Assembly (NCBI GenBank): GCA_028064945.1
Contig: JAPTWQ010000110.1
Coordinates: 1 to 11,015, forward strand
DNA from: Nitrospiraceae bacterium
GTDB taxonomy: Bacteria; Nitrospirota_A; Leptospirillia; Leptospirillales; Leptospirillaceae
DNA length: 11,015 bases
Direction of reading: 5' to 3'
Shown here: piece by piece, positions 1 to 6,322 of the stretch
How the letters are laid out: the number at the start of each line of letters is the position of its first letter
Numbering within the stretch: position 1 is the stretch's first letter
Translations under genes and position numbers: made by a program
Notes under the pieces: model-generated
Database searches by the model: none
The model's input: only the letters and a program-made list of their open reading frames with translations
Told to the model about the DNA's origin: nothing

Positions 1-2
1 CG

Positions 3-203
3 GGAGAGAATCGAATTCAGTGGCTTGAATCTGAAAGAGACCGCCACGACGATCTAATCCAAAAATTAAGAAAAGACCTCAAGGACGCGAAAACAATGCT
101 AAGCGCCAGAATTGTGAGTACAACCATTAAATGGCGAGAAAAACAACCATATCCTGTCGTTAAAATCTATCAAAGTCATCATCCACGATACGTCACTGTC
201 TAG
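3..203 (+). CDS. C-terminal end of an unidentified protein, partial at the window edge
   Basis: An open frame enters from the left edge and stops at a TAG at 201-203, giving 66 residues. The first half is highly charged, with a heptad-like spread of Leu/Ile among Glu, Arg, Asp and Lys (for example WLESERDRHDDLIQKLRKDL), which suggests a helical or coiled-coil segment. The second half is basic and ends PRYVTV. I do not recognise the family, and it does not look like the usual IstB C-terminus. The last third of the frame overlaps direct repeats 1 and 2 of the IS-end-like array at 120-255, so this may be the 3' end of a gene carried inside a mobile element, or a frame that is open by chance. The opposite strand has no long open frame here. 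Confidence 0.3.
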   Translation, partial: GENRIQWLESERDRHDDLIQKLRKDLKDAKTMLSARIVSTTIKWREKQPYPVVKIYQSHHPRYVTV

Positions 204-255
204 AAAAACAACCATAAAATGTCGGACACCCCAAAAAACAAGCATATAATGACGG
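120..255. repeat. Four direct repeats resembling an IS21-type element end
   Basis: Four related units lie in the same orientation: ACAACCATTAAATGGCG (120-136), AAAAACAACCATATCCTGTCG core (139-159), AAAAACAACCATAAAATGTCG core (204-224) and AAAAAACAAGCATATAATGACG core (233-254). The shared core is roughly ACAACCATAAAATGTCG. Multiple spaced transposase-binding repeats near a terminus are characteristic of IS21-family (and Tn7/Mu-like) ends. The polarity and the absence of further units to the right suggest that the element body lies to the left, off the window, with its outer boundary near 255. No transposase gene is visible, so the family assignment is tentative. Confidence 0.45.
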
Positions 256-518
256 ATGCTTATTTCAGCAAGGCATAAGTTTTACAACGGCGGATTCAAA
301 CGAATGTTGTCGCTTTCGTCATCTTCCGTTGTCCACCACTCTGGTACGCATGTCTTTCATGATCAGGGAAGTTGAACATCCGTGACACACGCACTCGACC
401 ATGATACCCTCCCCCATGTTTCGCAACGTTTCGGTCGATGTGCAGAGGTTTCCGCCCTTCCGCGTTTTAACCTCCGTCTGCGTCCGAAAGCCGGTGGCCC
501 GGATGAAATTCTGTCCGA
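256..518. other. Gap with no gene I can support
   Basis: This stretch lies between the repeat array and the 3' end of the minus-strand nucleotidyltransferase remnant. A minus-strand frame (319-564, 81 codons) is open and carries a short CVCHGC cysteine cluster. It overlaps the end of the nucleotidyltransferase frame, has no evident ribosome binding site and matches no family I know. I see no RNA gene or convincing terminator here. Confidence 0.4.
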
Positions 519-1356
519 TTAACGGGGGCGGGAGAAAATGATTTGCGAGTTTTTTACGACCCACTTCATGATCTCCCGGGAATTTTCGTCAAGGTTGCCG
601 AGTCCTGAATCGAAGATGGACTTCCCTTTCGATCCGTACATCTTGAAGAAATCCTTCATGGCCAGAATCATATTTTCTTTCGGAATGACTGAGGCCAGAA
701 CTTCGGCTTGAAGTCCGTCCTTTATCTTTTTGGGATCGTTTTGCCTCTGTGTGCTGATGACGATTTTGTGGATCATATACCGTGACGGAGAGGGAATATT
801 GACCAAGATCCCCATATCGGGGATTGCGGCACGGACTGGTTCTTTCGCGAGATAATCCATGAACTCGAGCGGTTTCGCCATAAATCCGATTTCGTTGACG
901 GATTTGATGTCCTCTGGGCGATCTTCCTTTGGATCGAGCGTTGTCAGGATATCCAGCGTCAGATCCGTTTCCTTGATGGAGAATTGATAGCTTCTGTGTT
1001 TTGGATCTAGCGTCGGAGTGCCGATGAGCGGGATGTTTTTAAGTATCTCCTGCGGATCCACCTTGTCCCGGTCGATGAAAACATCGATCTTTCGGTTATA
1101 GGAGAGATCAATGTCGAGAGTCGCATACGGTTCGCGAGCGACCACATCGTACCCCGTCAGAAAGGGATAGAGGCGAAAGGCCATGGTTCCTACAAGAATC
1201 CCCCCTGCGCTGAATATCCCTGACTTATGCAGTCCTCTCAGGACCTTTTGTTCGTCGCTCTTCGTCCGTGCTATGTTGACTGCGGAGAGCATGGCAACGA
1301 GGTTGTCGATCACCACAGAGTTTCTTTCCACGTGTTTTTCTGCGTCTAGGATATTA
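519..1356 (-). pseudogene. GSU2403-type nucleotidyltransferase-fold protein, N-terminus lost to an IS insertion
   Basis: The minus-strand frame encodes about 279 residues up to the IS junction. The first possible start inside the frame is a GTG at 1329-1331, giving 270 residues. The frame is open further upstream as NILDAEKHVERNSV and then runs into the IS end at 1357, so the true N-terminus is missing. Counting from the GTG, the nucleotidyltransferase core shows GGILVGT at 43-49 and the acidic DIDL at 73-76, the layout seen in PF12281-like (GSU2403) proteins, which are usually about 330-350 residues. The function of this family is not established. The acidic C-terminal half with FFKMYGSKGKSIFDSG looks intact. 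Expression is doubtful because the promoter side has been replaced by the IS. Confidence 0.6.
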
Positions 1357-1376
1357 CTGAGCCATTTTCAAAACTC
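1357..1376. repeat. Left inverted repeat of the IS5/IS4-type element
   Basis: A 20-bp terminus that pairs with 2741-2760 with one mismatch (A at 1364 versus T in the right end). The same terminus recurs at 8983-9002. Confidence 0.85.
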
Positions 1377-1424
1377 CAGCGAGAAGGATTTTAGCTAATA
1401 TCTTTTAATATTAATAACTTACGA

Positions 1425-1453
1425 TTTACTTTTGTCGATCATCTTCGTATAAT
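1425..1453 (+). promoter_or_regulatory. Transposase promoter inside the IS
   Basis: A perfect -10 TATAAT at 1448-1453 is preceded, across a 17-base spacer, by TTTACT at 1425-1430 (4 of 6 matches to TTGACA). It lies 35 bases upstream of the transposase start and is duplicated intact in the partial copy at 9051-9079. Confidence 0.65.
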
Positions 1454-1488
1454 GCATTCATCAACCTTTCTTCCCAAAGGAGTGATGA

Positions 1489-2568
1489 ATGACAGAAAAG
1501 ATCAGTGGTATCTGGAGACGGATTTCGGGGCGCCTTCTTCCCTTTCTGGAACGCGTCCTGCCACCGATGCAGGAACATCACCGGAAGGTGGCGATGATCC
1601 TCGAGTTTGTCCGCCCTGAAGAGATTGTCCGGCAACGATGGGCCGCAACGGGTCGCCCTCCCGTCAACCTGGCCCTGATGGCCCGGGCCTTTGTCGCGAA
1701 GATGGAGCTGAATCTCGATACCACGAAGCGTCTGATCGAGACCCTGAAGTCGGATGACGTTCTCCGACGGATCGTGGGATTCCCGGGGAAGGTTCCCTCG
1801 AACGCCACGTTCTCCCGGACCTTCCATGAGTTCTCCCGGACAAATCTGGCGGGACAGATTCATGAGGCCCTCAAGTCCCGTGTTCTGGATCGAGGAGCCA
1901 TCGTCATTGATACGTCTTTGGATGCGACGGCCATCGAAGGACGAGAGAAGGCGGCGAAGAAAACAGCCCCGGCTTCTTCCCCGTCCGCTCCCCGAAAAGG
2001 AGAGCCCAGACCGGAGAAGGAGAAAACACGGCTTCAAGTCTTTTGCGAACAGAAGCCGTCGACCATCGATCGGGCTCTCCCCAAAGACTGTGACTGGGGC
2101 TGCAAGCGAAACAGCCAGGGCAAGACCGAATATTGGAAGGGATTCAAACTCCCTCTTCTGGTCGCCAATGGAGAGATCCCCCTTTCGGCTGTCCTGACTT
2201 CGGCCTCGGTCCACGATAGCCAGGCCGCTCCCTCTCTTCTCAAGATGGGAGTGCGGAAGGTGACTCCGCTTTACACGGCGATGGATGCGGCCTATGATGC
2301 CCAACCCATCCGGACGCTCTGTCATAATCTGGGCATTGTGCCGTTGATCGATTCCAATCCCCGGGGTCAGGAGAAGATCCCCCTGGATCCCGCCAAGGCG
2401 GAGCGTTACAAGAGTCGATCCTCGGTGGAGCGGGTCAACTCCCTCCTCAAGGAGTGCTTTGGGGGACGGCATGTTCGGGTTCGTGGTCCCGAGAAGGTAT
2501 TCGCCCATCTGATGTTTGGAATCGTGGCCCTGACGGCCACGCAGCTTCTTCGTCTCGGGATGCCGTAG
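1489..2568 (+). CDS. DDE transposase of the IS5/IS4-type element, 359 aa
   Basis: This is the cut-and-paste transposase of the surrounding IS. The start is ATG 1489, with AAAGGAG at 1476-1482 six bases upstream. The RNase H-like DDE core (DDE_Tnp_1 type) shows IDTSLDAT with D141/D145, AMDAAYD with D266, and the C-terminal block YKSRSSVERVNSLLKECFGG with glutamate E314. An N-terminal region of about 130 residues with MQEHHRKV and NATFSRTFHEF is typical of IS5/IS1182-like transposases. A basic, alanine- and proline-rich insert (about 153-180) separates the first acidic block from the rest of the core. Length and motifs look complete, so it is probably functional. The exact ISfinder subgroup cannot be settled by eye. 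Confidence 0.88.
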   Translation: MTEKISGIWRRISGRLLPFLERVLPPMQEHHRKVAMILEFVRPEEIVRQRWAATGRPPVNLALMARAFVAKMELNLDTTKRLIETLKSDDVLRRIVGFPGKVPSNATFSRTFHEFSRTNLAGQIHEALKSRVLDRGAIVIDTSLDATAIEGREKAAKKTAPASSPSAPRKGEPRPEKEKTRLQVFCEQKPSTIDRALPKDCDWGCKRNSQGKTEYWKGFKLPLLVANGEIPLSAVLTSASVHDSQAAPSLLKMGVRKVTPLYTAMDAAYDAQPIRTLCHNLGIVPLIDSNPRGQEKIPLDPAKAERYKSRSSVERVNSLLKECFGGRHVRVRGPEKVFAHLMFGIVALTATQLLRLGMP

Positions 2569-2740
2569 TCGCCTCAGGATTCTCCCTTCTCCAACCGGGA
2601 AGAAAGATCCCCATGGGAGAAAAAGGAGAGATTTGTCTTCACGCAACCTCCAGAGAGCGATTTTTGCCTAAAACGACAAGAAAACGGTGATCGGTCAGTT
2701 AAATAGAAATCAGCTTGACCTTATGCTCAATTAACCGCGT

Positions 2741-2760
2741 GAGTTTTGAAAAAGGCTCAG
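2741..2760. repeat. Right inverted repeat of the IS5/IS4-type element
   Basis: The 20-bp sequence GAGTTTTGAAAAAGGCTCAG is the inverted partner of 1357-1376. The AT-rich piece at 2761-2811 follows, and no copy of the left flanking bases is seen. Confidence 0.85.
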
Positions 2761-2802
2761 CTGTATTCATGTAAATATTCAAGTTAAATCAGGACAGATC
2801 CT

Positions 2803-2811
2803 TATCGCCGA
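2803..2811. repeat. Left copy of the 9-bp target duplication of the ISKra4-type element
   Basis: TATCGCCGA here is repeated exactly at 4446-4454, directly outside the two inverted repeats. A 9-bp duplication fits the ISKra4 group. Confidence 0.85.
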
Positions 2812-2834
2812 GGGTGTGAGACAAATTTTAGGGA
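2812..2834. repeat. Left inverted repeat of the ISKra4-type element
   Basis: A 23-bp terminus identical to the reverse complement of 4423-4445. Confidence 0.9.
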
Positions 2835-2987
2835 TGGCTCTGGTCAATGATTTCCGAGGAGATGGCTAGAAAACATGCTTGTTTGAGAAGCCCTTAGAGA
2901 GGAGACGCTGGACATTCCCCTGGGAATTTGCTAGGGATGAGGGCCATGACGGACATTCCTCCGTCCCCATCCAAAAGGAGATTCCCG

Positions 2988-4361
2988 ATGAGCGATGACA
3001 AGAAAAAGACGCCGAAAGAGGATTTCGATCTGCCCTCTCTTCTTCCCTTCATGACTTCTTTCGTCTCGCCGATGATGCAGCAGGGCTCGCATTTGGGAGC
3101 CATTGAGAGCTCCCTGCGGGATCGGCTGTTGGGAGAAAGCGCCCGAACCTTGGAAGCGAGCCTGAACGAGGAGATCCTTCGATATCCGGCTCCGATGGTC
3201 TGTCCCCGCTGTGGTCGGGCCTTGGAGGACAAAGGGATCAAACCGAAGGAGATCACGACTCTCTTTGGGACGATCACCGTGCGACGACGATACGGGTATT
3301 GCCACCACTGCAAGAAAGGGGACTTTCCCGACGATCGGCGTCTGGGACTCGACGAGTCGGGTCTCTCCCCCGAGGTGAAGCGCTTGAGCGGGCTGTTCGG
3401 GGGAGAGACGGACTTCGCCCGAGGAAGCGAGCTTCTCTGGGAGGCGTCCCGGATTCGTCTGTCGTCCAAACAGCTCCAGCGTGTCTCGGAGTCCCTGGGA
3501 GAAGAGATTGCCCAAGAGGAAGAGGCGGATGTGGGGCCCGATCACCACCCGCTCCCCTTCGGACGGACGATCTATGTCGGGATGGACGGAACCGGAATTC
3601 CGATGCAGGCCCGTGAGACCCGGGGGCGCCGGGGAAAGCAGGCCGATGGCTCCTCCAAGACGCGGGAAGCCAAGATGTGCGACATCTGGGAGGCCAATCG
3701 GGTGAACAAGGAAAAGATCCCCGTGAAGGATCCCGGGTCCGTGAGCTATACCGCCAGCATCGAGAGTGCCGCCCAGAAGGATACGGACCTGGAGCTGTCG
3801 GCCTTTGGCCGTCGGGTCGAGCGGGAAGCGGCCCGGCGAGGAGTCGACAAGGCGGCTCGCATCGTCGTGATCGGGGATGGTGCCCCCTGGATCTGGAACA
3901 TTGCGGGCGAACAGTTCCCTCACGCGATCTGTATCGTCGACCGATTTCATGCCAAACAACACCTCTCCGATCTGTCCAAGGTGATGTTTGGTGCCAAGAG
4001 TGCCAAGGGAGAGAGCTGGACGCGAGAGCGCTATGACGAACTTGATCAGGGACGGATGGACGATCTTCTGAAGAACCTTGCCATCTATGAAAAAACCTTT
4101 CCTGAGGCGAAGCGGTGTCGCGCTTACTTCGAGAACAACCGGGAGAGGAGGCGGTCTCCGGAGTTTTGGGCGCAGGGCCTGTCGACGTCGAGCGGGGTTG
4201 TCGAGGGAGGGTGCAAGTCTGTCGTGGGGGGGCGGCTCAAGAAGTCCGGAATGCACTGGAGCCTTCGGGGAGCCAATAGTATCCTGGCGCTTCGATGCAG
4301 CCTCAAAAGCGGCAGATATGACACATTCTGGAAAAGACGCATGGAAAGGCTGGCGGCATAA
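2988..4361 (+). CDS. ISKra4-family transposase (UPF0236-like), 457 aa
   Basis: ATG 2988 is chosen because AAAAGGAG (2973-2980) lies seven bases upstream; the open frame reaches back to a TTG at 2928 with no comparable site. The N-terminal part carries a zinc-binding region, CPRC at 72-75 and CHHC at 105-108, consistent with a DNA-binding treble-clef or ribbon. The catalytic DDE-like core shows YVGMDGTGIP with D200, VVIGDGAPWIWN with D297, the IVDRFHAKQHL block (D318, H321), and a C-terminal SSGVVEGGCKSVVGGRLK block with E406. These are the hallmark blocks of ISKra4-type transposases, and the length matches the family. No frameshift or internal stop is seen, so the element is probably competent. 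Confidence 0.9.
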   Translation: MSDDKKKTPKEDFDLPSLLPFMTSFVSPMMQQGSHLGAIESSLRDRLLGESARTLEASLNEEILRYPAPMVCPRCGRALEDKGIKPKEITTLFGTITVRRRYGYCHHCKKGDFPDDRRLGLDESGLSPEVKRLSGLFGGETDFARGSELLWEASRIRLSSKQLQRVSESLGEEIAQEEEADVGPDHHPLPFGRTIYVGMDGTGIPMQARETRGRRGKQADGSSKTREAKMCDIWEANRVNKEKIPVKDPGSVSYTASIESAAQKDTDLELSAFGRRVEREAARRGVDKAARIVVIGDGAPWIWNIAGEQFPHAICIVDRFHAKQHLSDLSKVMFGAKSAKGESWTRERYDELDQGRMDDLLKNLAIYEKTFPEAKRCRAYFENNRERRRSPEFWAQGLSTSSGVVEGGCKSVVGGRLKKSGMHWSLRGANSILALRCSLKSGRYDTFWKRRMERLAA

Positions 4362-4422
4362 TCCCCAGGAAAATCCAAGGGAAAATCATGGATGAGAGGC
4401 CATCATATCGATTTTTCAAGGG

Positions 4423-4445
4423 TCCCTAAAATTTGTCTCACACCC
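4423..4445. repeat. Right inverted repeat of the ISKra4-type element
   Basis: A 23-bp terminus that is the perfect inverted copy of 2812-2834, followed directly by the 9-bp duplication at 4446-4454. Confidence 0.9.
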
Positions 4446-4454
4446 TATCGCCGA
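4446..4454. repeat. Right copy of the 9-bp target duplication of the ISKra4-type element
   Basis: TATCGCCGA, identical to 2803-2811. It ends seven bases before the -35 box of the riboswitch-controlled operon. Confidence 0.85.
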
Positions 4455-4461
4455 ACGAGAA

Positions 4462-4492
4462 TTGACAAAGCAAGGGGATGGTCTGGTACACT
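4462..4492 (+). promoter_or_regulatory. Candidate promoter of the riboswitch-led operon
   Basis: A perfect -35 TTGACA at 4462-4467 and an extended -10, TGGTACACT (hexamer TACACT at 4487-4492). The 19-base spacer is longer than ideal, partly offset by the TG extension. Transcription would start near 4499, about 18 bases before the aptamer. The ISKra4 insertion left this promoter intact but removed whatever regulatory DNA lay immediately upstream. Confidence 0.55.
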
Positions 4493-4516
4493 TTCCCCGT
4501 AGCGAGGAATTATAAA

Positions 4517-4593
4517 AAGCAATGGAGTCTGCTTGAACCGCTGGCACGGTATGTCCGTGCCAGATGATGACTCCTTCCCTTGAAAGGAAGGAG
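4517..4593 (+). promoter_or_regulatory. Fluoride (crcB-type) riboswitch, translational ON switch candidate
   Basis: The leader folds in the crcB-motif order. Pseudoknot strand AAGCA (4517-4521) is followed by AUG (4522-4524), P1 GAGUC (4525-4529), pseudoknot partner UGCUU (4530-4534), linker GAACCG (4535-4540), hairpin CUGGCACGG/CCGUGCCAG with a 5-base loop (4541-4563), UGAU (4565-4568), P1 partner GACUC (4569-4573) and CUUC. In known fluoride aptamers the last block is normally CUAC, and the base before AUG is usually G; these are the two deviations. The expression platform is a second hairpin, CUCCUUCC (4571-4578) with GGAAGGAG (4586-4593), which buries the Shine-Dalgarno of the gene at 4599. 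It shares bases with the P1 3' strand, so aptamer folding and SD hiding are mutually exclusive. This predicts that ligand switches translation on. The fold is seen directly; the ligand is inferred from family resemblance. Confidence 0.75.
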
Positions 4594-4598
4594 CCATT

Positions 4599-4814
4599 AT
4601 GGTTACAAATGTGCCGATTTTTTTGCTTTGTTTCGCCTTCTTTCTTGTTTTTCTCCACTACTCCGATCATCCCTTTATCTCCTCCCTGAGCAGCATAGGA
4701 CTGAGCCTCATTGTCCTCTTCGTTCTCCTTTACGCCGCGGGCTACGAATTTTCGACCCAGTGGCCTCACGCCAGCCTGCGCTCCCCCGGCTACTTCCTTC
4801 TTTGGCCGTCATGA
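4599..4814 (+). CDS. 71-aa two-helix membrane protein under the riboswitch, family unknown
   Basis: ATG 4599 sits five bases after the strong SD GGAAGGAG that the riboswitch controls. The protein has two hydrophobic stretches, about residues 5-20 (VPIFLLCFAFFLVFL) and 32-48 (SSIGLSLIVLFVLLYAA), joined by a short polar turn, then a tail of about 22 residues with few charges. It therefore looks like a small inner-membrane helical hairpin. Its TGA (4812-4814) overlaps the ATG of the MFS gene (4811-4813), so the two should be translationally coupled and may act together. It is too short for CrcB/Fluc (about 120 residues, four helices) and lacks that family's motifs. The DUF1656/AaeX small proteins of efflux operons are a comparison for size and place only. 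Function unknown. Confidence 0.65.
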   Translation: MVTNVPIFLLCFAFFLVFLHYSDHPFISSLSSIGLSLIVLFVLLYAAGYEFSTQWPHASLRSPGYFLLWPS

Positions 4815-6322
4815 CATATATCACACGACCTCCGACTCGGGGCATCCTGAGGAACAGGGTCTCCCCCTGGCTGGTCCTCTTTCTCATGATCCTTGGCACG
4901 ACAATGCCCTTGGTCGATACGACCATCATGAATGTTGGACGGTACTGGTTTGTCCGGGCGTTCGATGTTCCAACCTACGAAACCGGCTGGCTGACGGCCG
5001 GATACAGTCTTGCCTTGGCCATGGGAATTCCGCTTTCCCACCGCCTGCGGGGTTTTTTCGAGGAAAGGAACATGTATGCGATAACGACCTGGGCCTTTCT
5101 CACCGGAACGCTGGTCGTCATGAGTTCCACCACCTTGGCCGAAGCGATGATCGGACGCGCGATCGAAGGTCTGTCCGGAGGCATTCTTCTCCCTCTTTCG
5201 ATCACGCTTATCCGGGAATCCTTCCCACAGGAAAAAGTTCCCCTGGCCATTTCCCTATTCACCCTCGCCAATGCCCTGGCCGTCTCTCTGGGACCGACGC
5301 TTGGAGGATATCTGCTGTACGCCTGGGGGTGGCGGTCGGCCTTCTTCGTCAATCTCCCCGTCGGTTTTCTGACGATCATCCTGAGCCAGATCCTTCTCGT
5401 CAACCATCCCCGGCAGGATCCGAAACGATTCGATCTGCCCGGTTTTTTTCTTCTGTGCCTCGCCTCCGGAACCTTCTTCTGGGCCTTCATGGCTGCCGAG
5501 TGGTTCGGATGGCATTCTTTTTCCATCGATCTGGCCTTCGGAATTTCCCTTATCGCTCTTTTTCTTTATGCCCTATGGAGCGCCTTTTTCCCGGACCCCA
5601 TCCTCCCCCTGGACCTTCTTGTACGGCCGAAGTTTCTTCTGACCCTCGCCCTGGTCTTTCTGGTCTCGACATCGGTCTTTGGCCGATTGTATCTCCTGGC
5701 TCCCTTTCTGGAGAGAAACTACCATTTCCAACCGTATCAGGCGGGAGAAATCATTGCCATCGGGGCGTTTTCCGAAATCCTGACGGCCTTTCTCGTTTTC
5801 AGCGATATTCTGGAACGGGTCAATACGCGAATCATATTTCTCGCCGCATGCGGATGTCTTGCCCTCTCGAATATAGCCTATCTCCGGCTGCCGCAGAATG
5901 TCTATTCGGCTCCCATGATTTCCATCCCGCAGATTCTTTTCGGATTCGGACTGGCCCTTTCGCAGTTTTCCCTTGTCCGACTGATCGGTCAGTCGCTCCC
6001 GCAGGAACTGTCCCGCATCGGAGGGGTCTACCAGCAAACTGTCCAGTTTCTGGGAGGAATGTTCGGAACGGTTCTGTGCCGTCATCTGCTCAACAATATT
6101 CCCCCGGTCTTTTTCCTCGCACTTCCCCAGACCTCGCCCCCGGCCGTATCCTCTGTCGACCTTCAGAAAATCGCCTCTCTGGCATATGCGTTTGGTTACA
6201 ACATGATTTTTGAATGGTTGGGGCTCTTTCCTTTGGCCGCGGTTTGTCTTGTTCTTGCGGATTTGCTTTTTCGGGGATTCTTCACAAGACCGCCGAAAAA
6301 TTCTCCGATAGTGAGCCGTTAA
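4811..6322 (+). CDS. DHA2-type MFS exporter (14-TM class), 503 aa
   Basis: A proton-coupled drug or anion efflux permease of the inner membrane, by family. ATG 4811 overlaps the stop of the small membrane gene (ATGA). The frame is open upstream to 4580, but that extension is polar and lies under the riboswitch hairpin. Helix 1 (about 19-38) ends in the DHA2 signature VDTTIMNVG (D36). A degenerate motif A loop, GIPLSHRLRGFFEERN (72-87), replaces the usual G-X3-D-RXGR pattern. GPTLGG at 161-166 is motif C, and WGWRSAFFVNLPVG at 172-185 is the typical DHA2 stretch. About 14 hydrophobic segments span the rest. No HlyD/EmrA adaptor lies nearby, so it is not an ordinary EmrAB operon. Placement behind a fluoride-type riboswitch suggests a role in halide or general acid stress. 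The substrate is not deducible from sequence alone. Confidence 0.85.
   Translation: MTYITRPPTRGILRNRVSPWLVLFLMILGTTMPLVDTTIMNVGRYWFVRAFDVPTYETGWLTAGYSLALAMGIPLSHRLRGFFEERNMYAITTWAFLTGTLVVMSSTTLAEAMIGRAIEGLSGGILLPLSITLIRESFPQEKVPLAISLFTLANALAVSLGPTLGGYLLYAWGWRSAFFVNLPVGFLTIILSQILLVNHPRQDPKRFDLPGFFLLCLASGTFFWAFMAAEWFGWHSFSIDLAFGISLIALFLYALWSAFFPDPILPLDLLVRPKFLLTLALVFLVSTSVFGRLYLLAPFLERNYHFQPYQAGEIIAIGAFSEILTAFLVFSDILERVNTRIIFLAACGCLALSNIAYLRLPQNVYSAPMISIPQILFGFGLALSQFSLVRLIGQSLPQELSRIGGVYQQTVQFLGGMFGTVLCRHLLNNIPPVFFLALPQTSPPAVSSVDLQKIASLAYAFGYNMIFEWLGLFPLAAVCLVLADLLFRGFFTRPPKNSPIVSR

Larger units (their letters stand above)
1357..2760 (+). mobile_element. Complete IS5/IS4-superfamily insertion sequence, 1404 bp
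   Basis: Terminal inverted repeats are CTGAGCCATTTTCAAAACTC at 1357-1376 and the complement of CTGAGCCTTTTTCAAAACTC at 2741-2760, with 19 of 20 positions matching. The element carries one DDE transposase gene. A second, truncated copy of the same element begins at 8983 with the identical CTGAG boundary, which fixes the left end independently. The flanks (ATTA to the left, CTGT to the right) show no target-site duplication, so at least one flank was rearranged after insertion. The left flank lies inside a broken nucleotidyltransferase gene; the right flank is the leader region of an unrelated operon. Confidence 0.85.
2812..4445 (+). mobile_element. Complete ISKra4-family insertion sequence, 1634 bp
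   Basis: Perfect 23-bp inverted repeats occupy 2812-2834 (starting GGGTGTGAGACAAATTTTAG) and 4423-4445. They are flanked by exact 9-bp duplications TATCGCCGA. One transposase gene fills the interior. Intact ends, an intact gene and an intact duplication indicate a recent insertion. The right end lies only 16 bases from the -35 box of the downstream operon. The fused flanks reconstruct a continuous AT-rich leader, so the target was intergenic DNA upstream of that promoter. Confidence 0.9.

Noticed and set aside
120..255. The four direct repeats as a short CRISPR array
   Set aside because: The units are degenerate, spacing is irregular (about 3 to 45 bases), and there are no cas genes.
319..564. 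Minus-strand 81-codon frame with a CVCHGC cluster
   Set aside because: It overlaps the 3' end of the nucleotidyltransferase frame, has no ribosome binding site, and I recognise no family. It could be a small gene but is not supported.
1426..2646. Long minus-strand frame of 406 codons opposite the IS transposase
   Set aside because: It mirrors the codon structure of the real transposase, has arginine/glycine-rich low-sense content, and the plus strand has clear DDE motifs with an SD and promoter.
2931..4256. Minus-strand frame of 441 codons opposite the ISKra4 transposase
   Set aside because: A shadow frame of a GC-rich gene with no domain, no SD, and an implausible composition.
4541..4593. 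Two-hairpin leader read as a guanidine-II (mini-ykkC) riboswitch
   Set aside because: That motif needs ACGR in both hairpin loops. The loops here are TATGT and CTTGAAA, and the pseudoknot plus P1 arrangement fits the fluoride motif much better.
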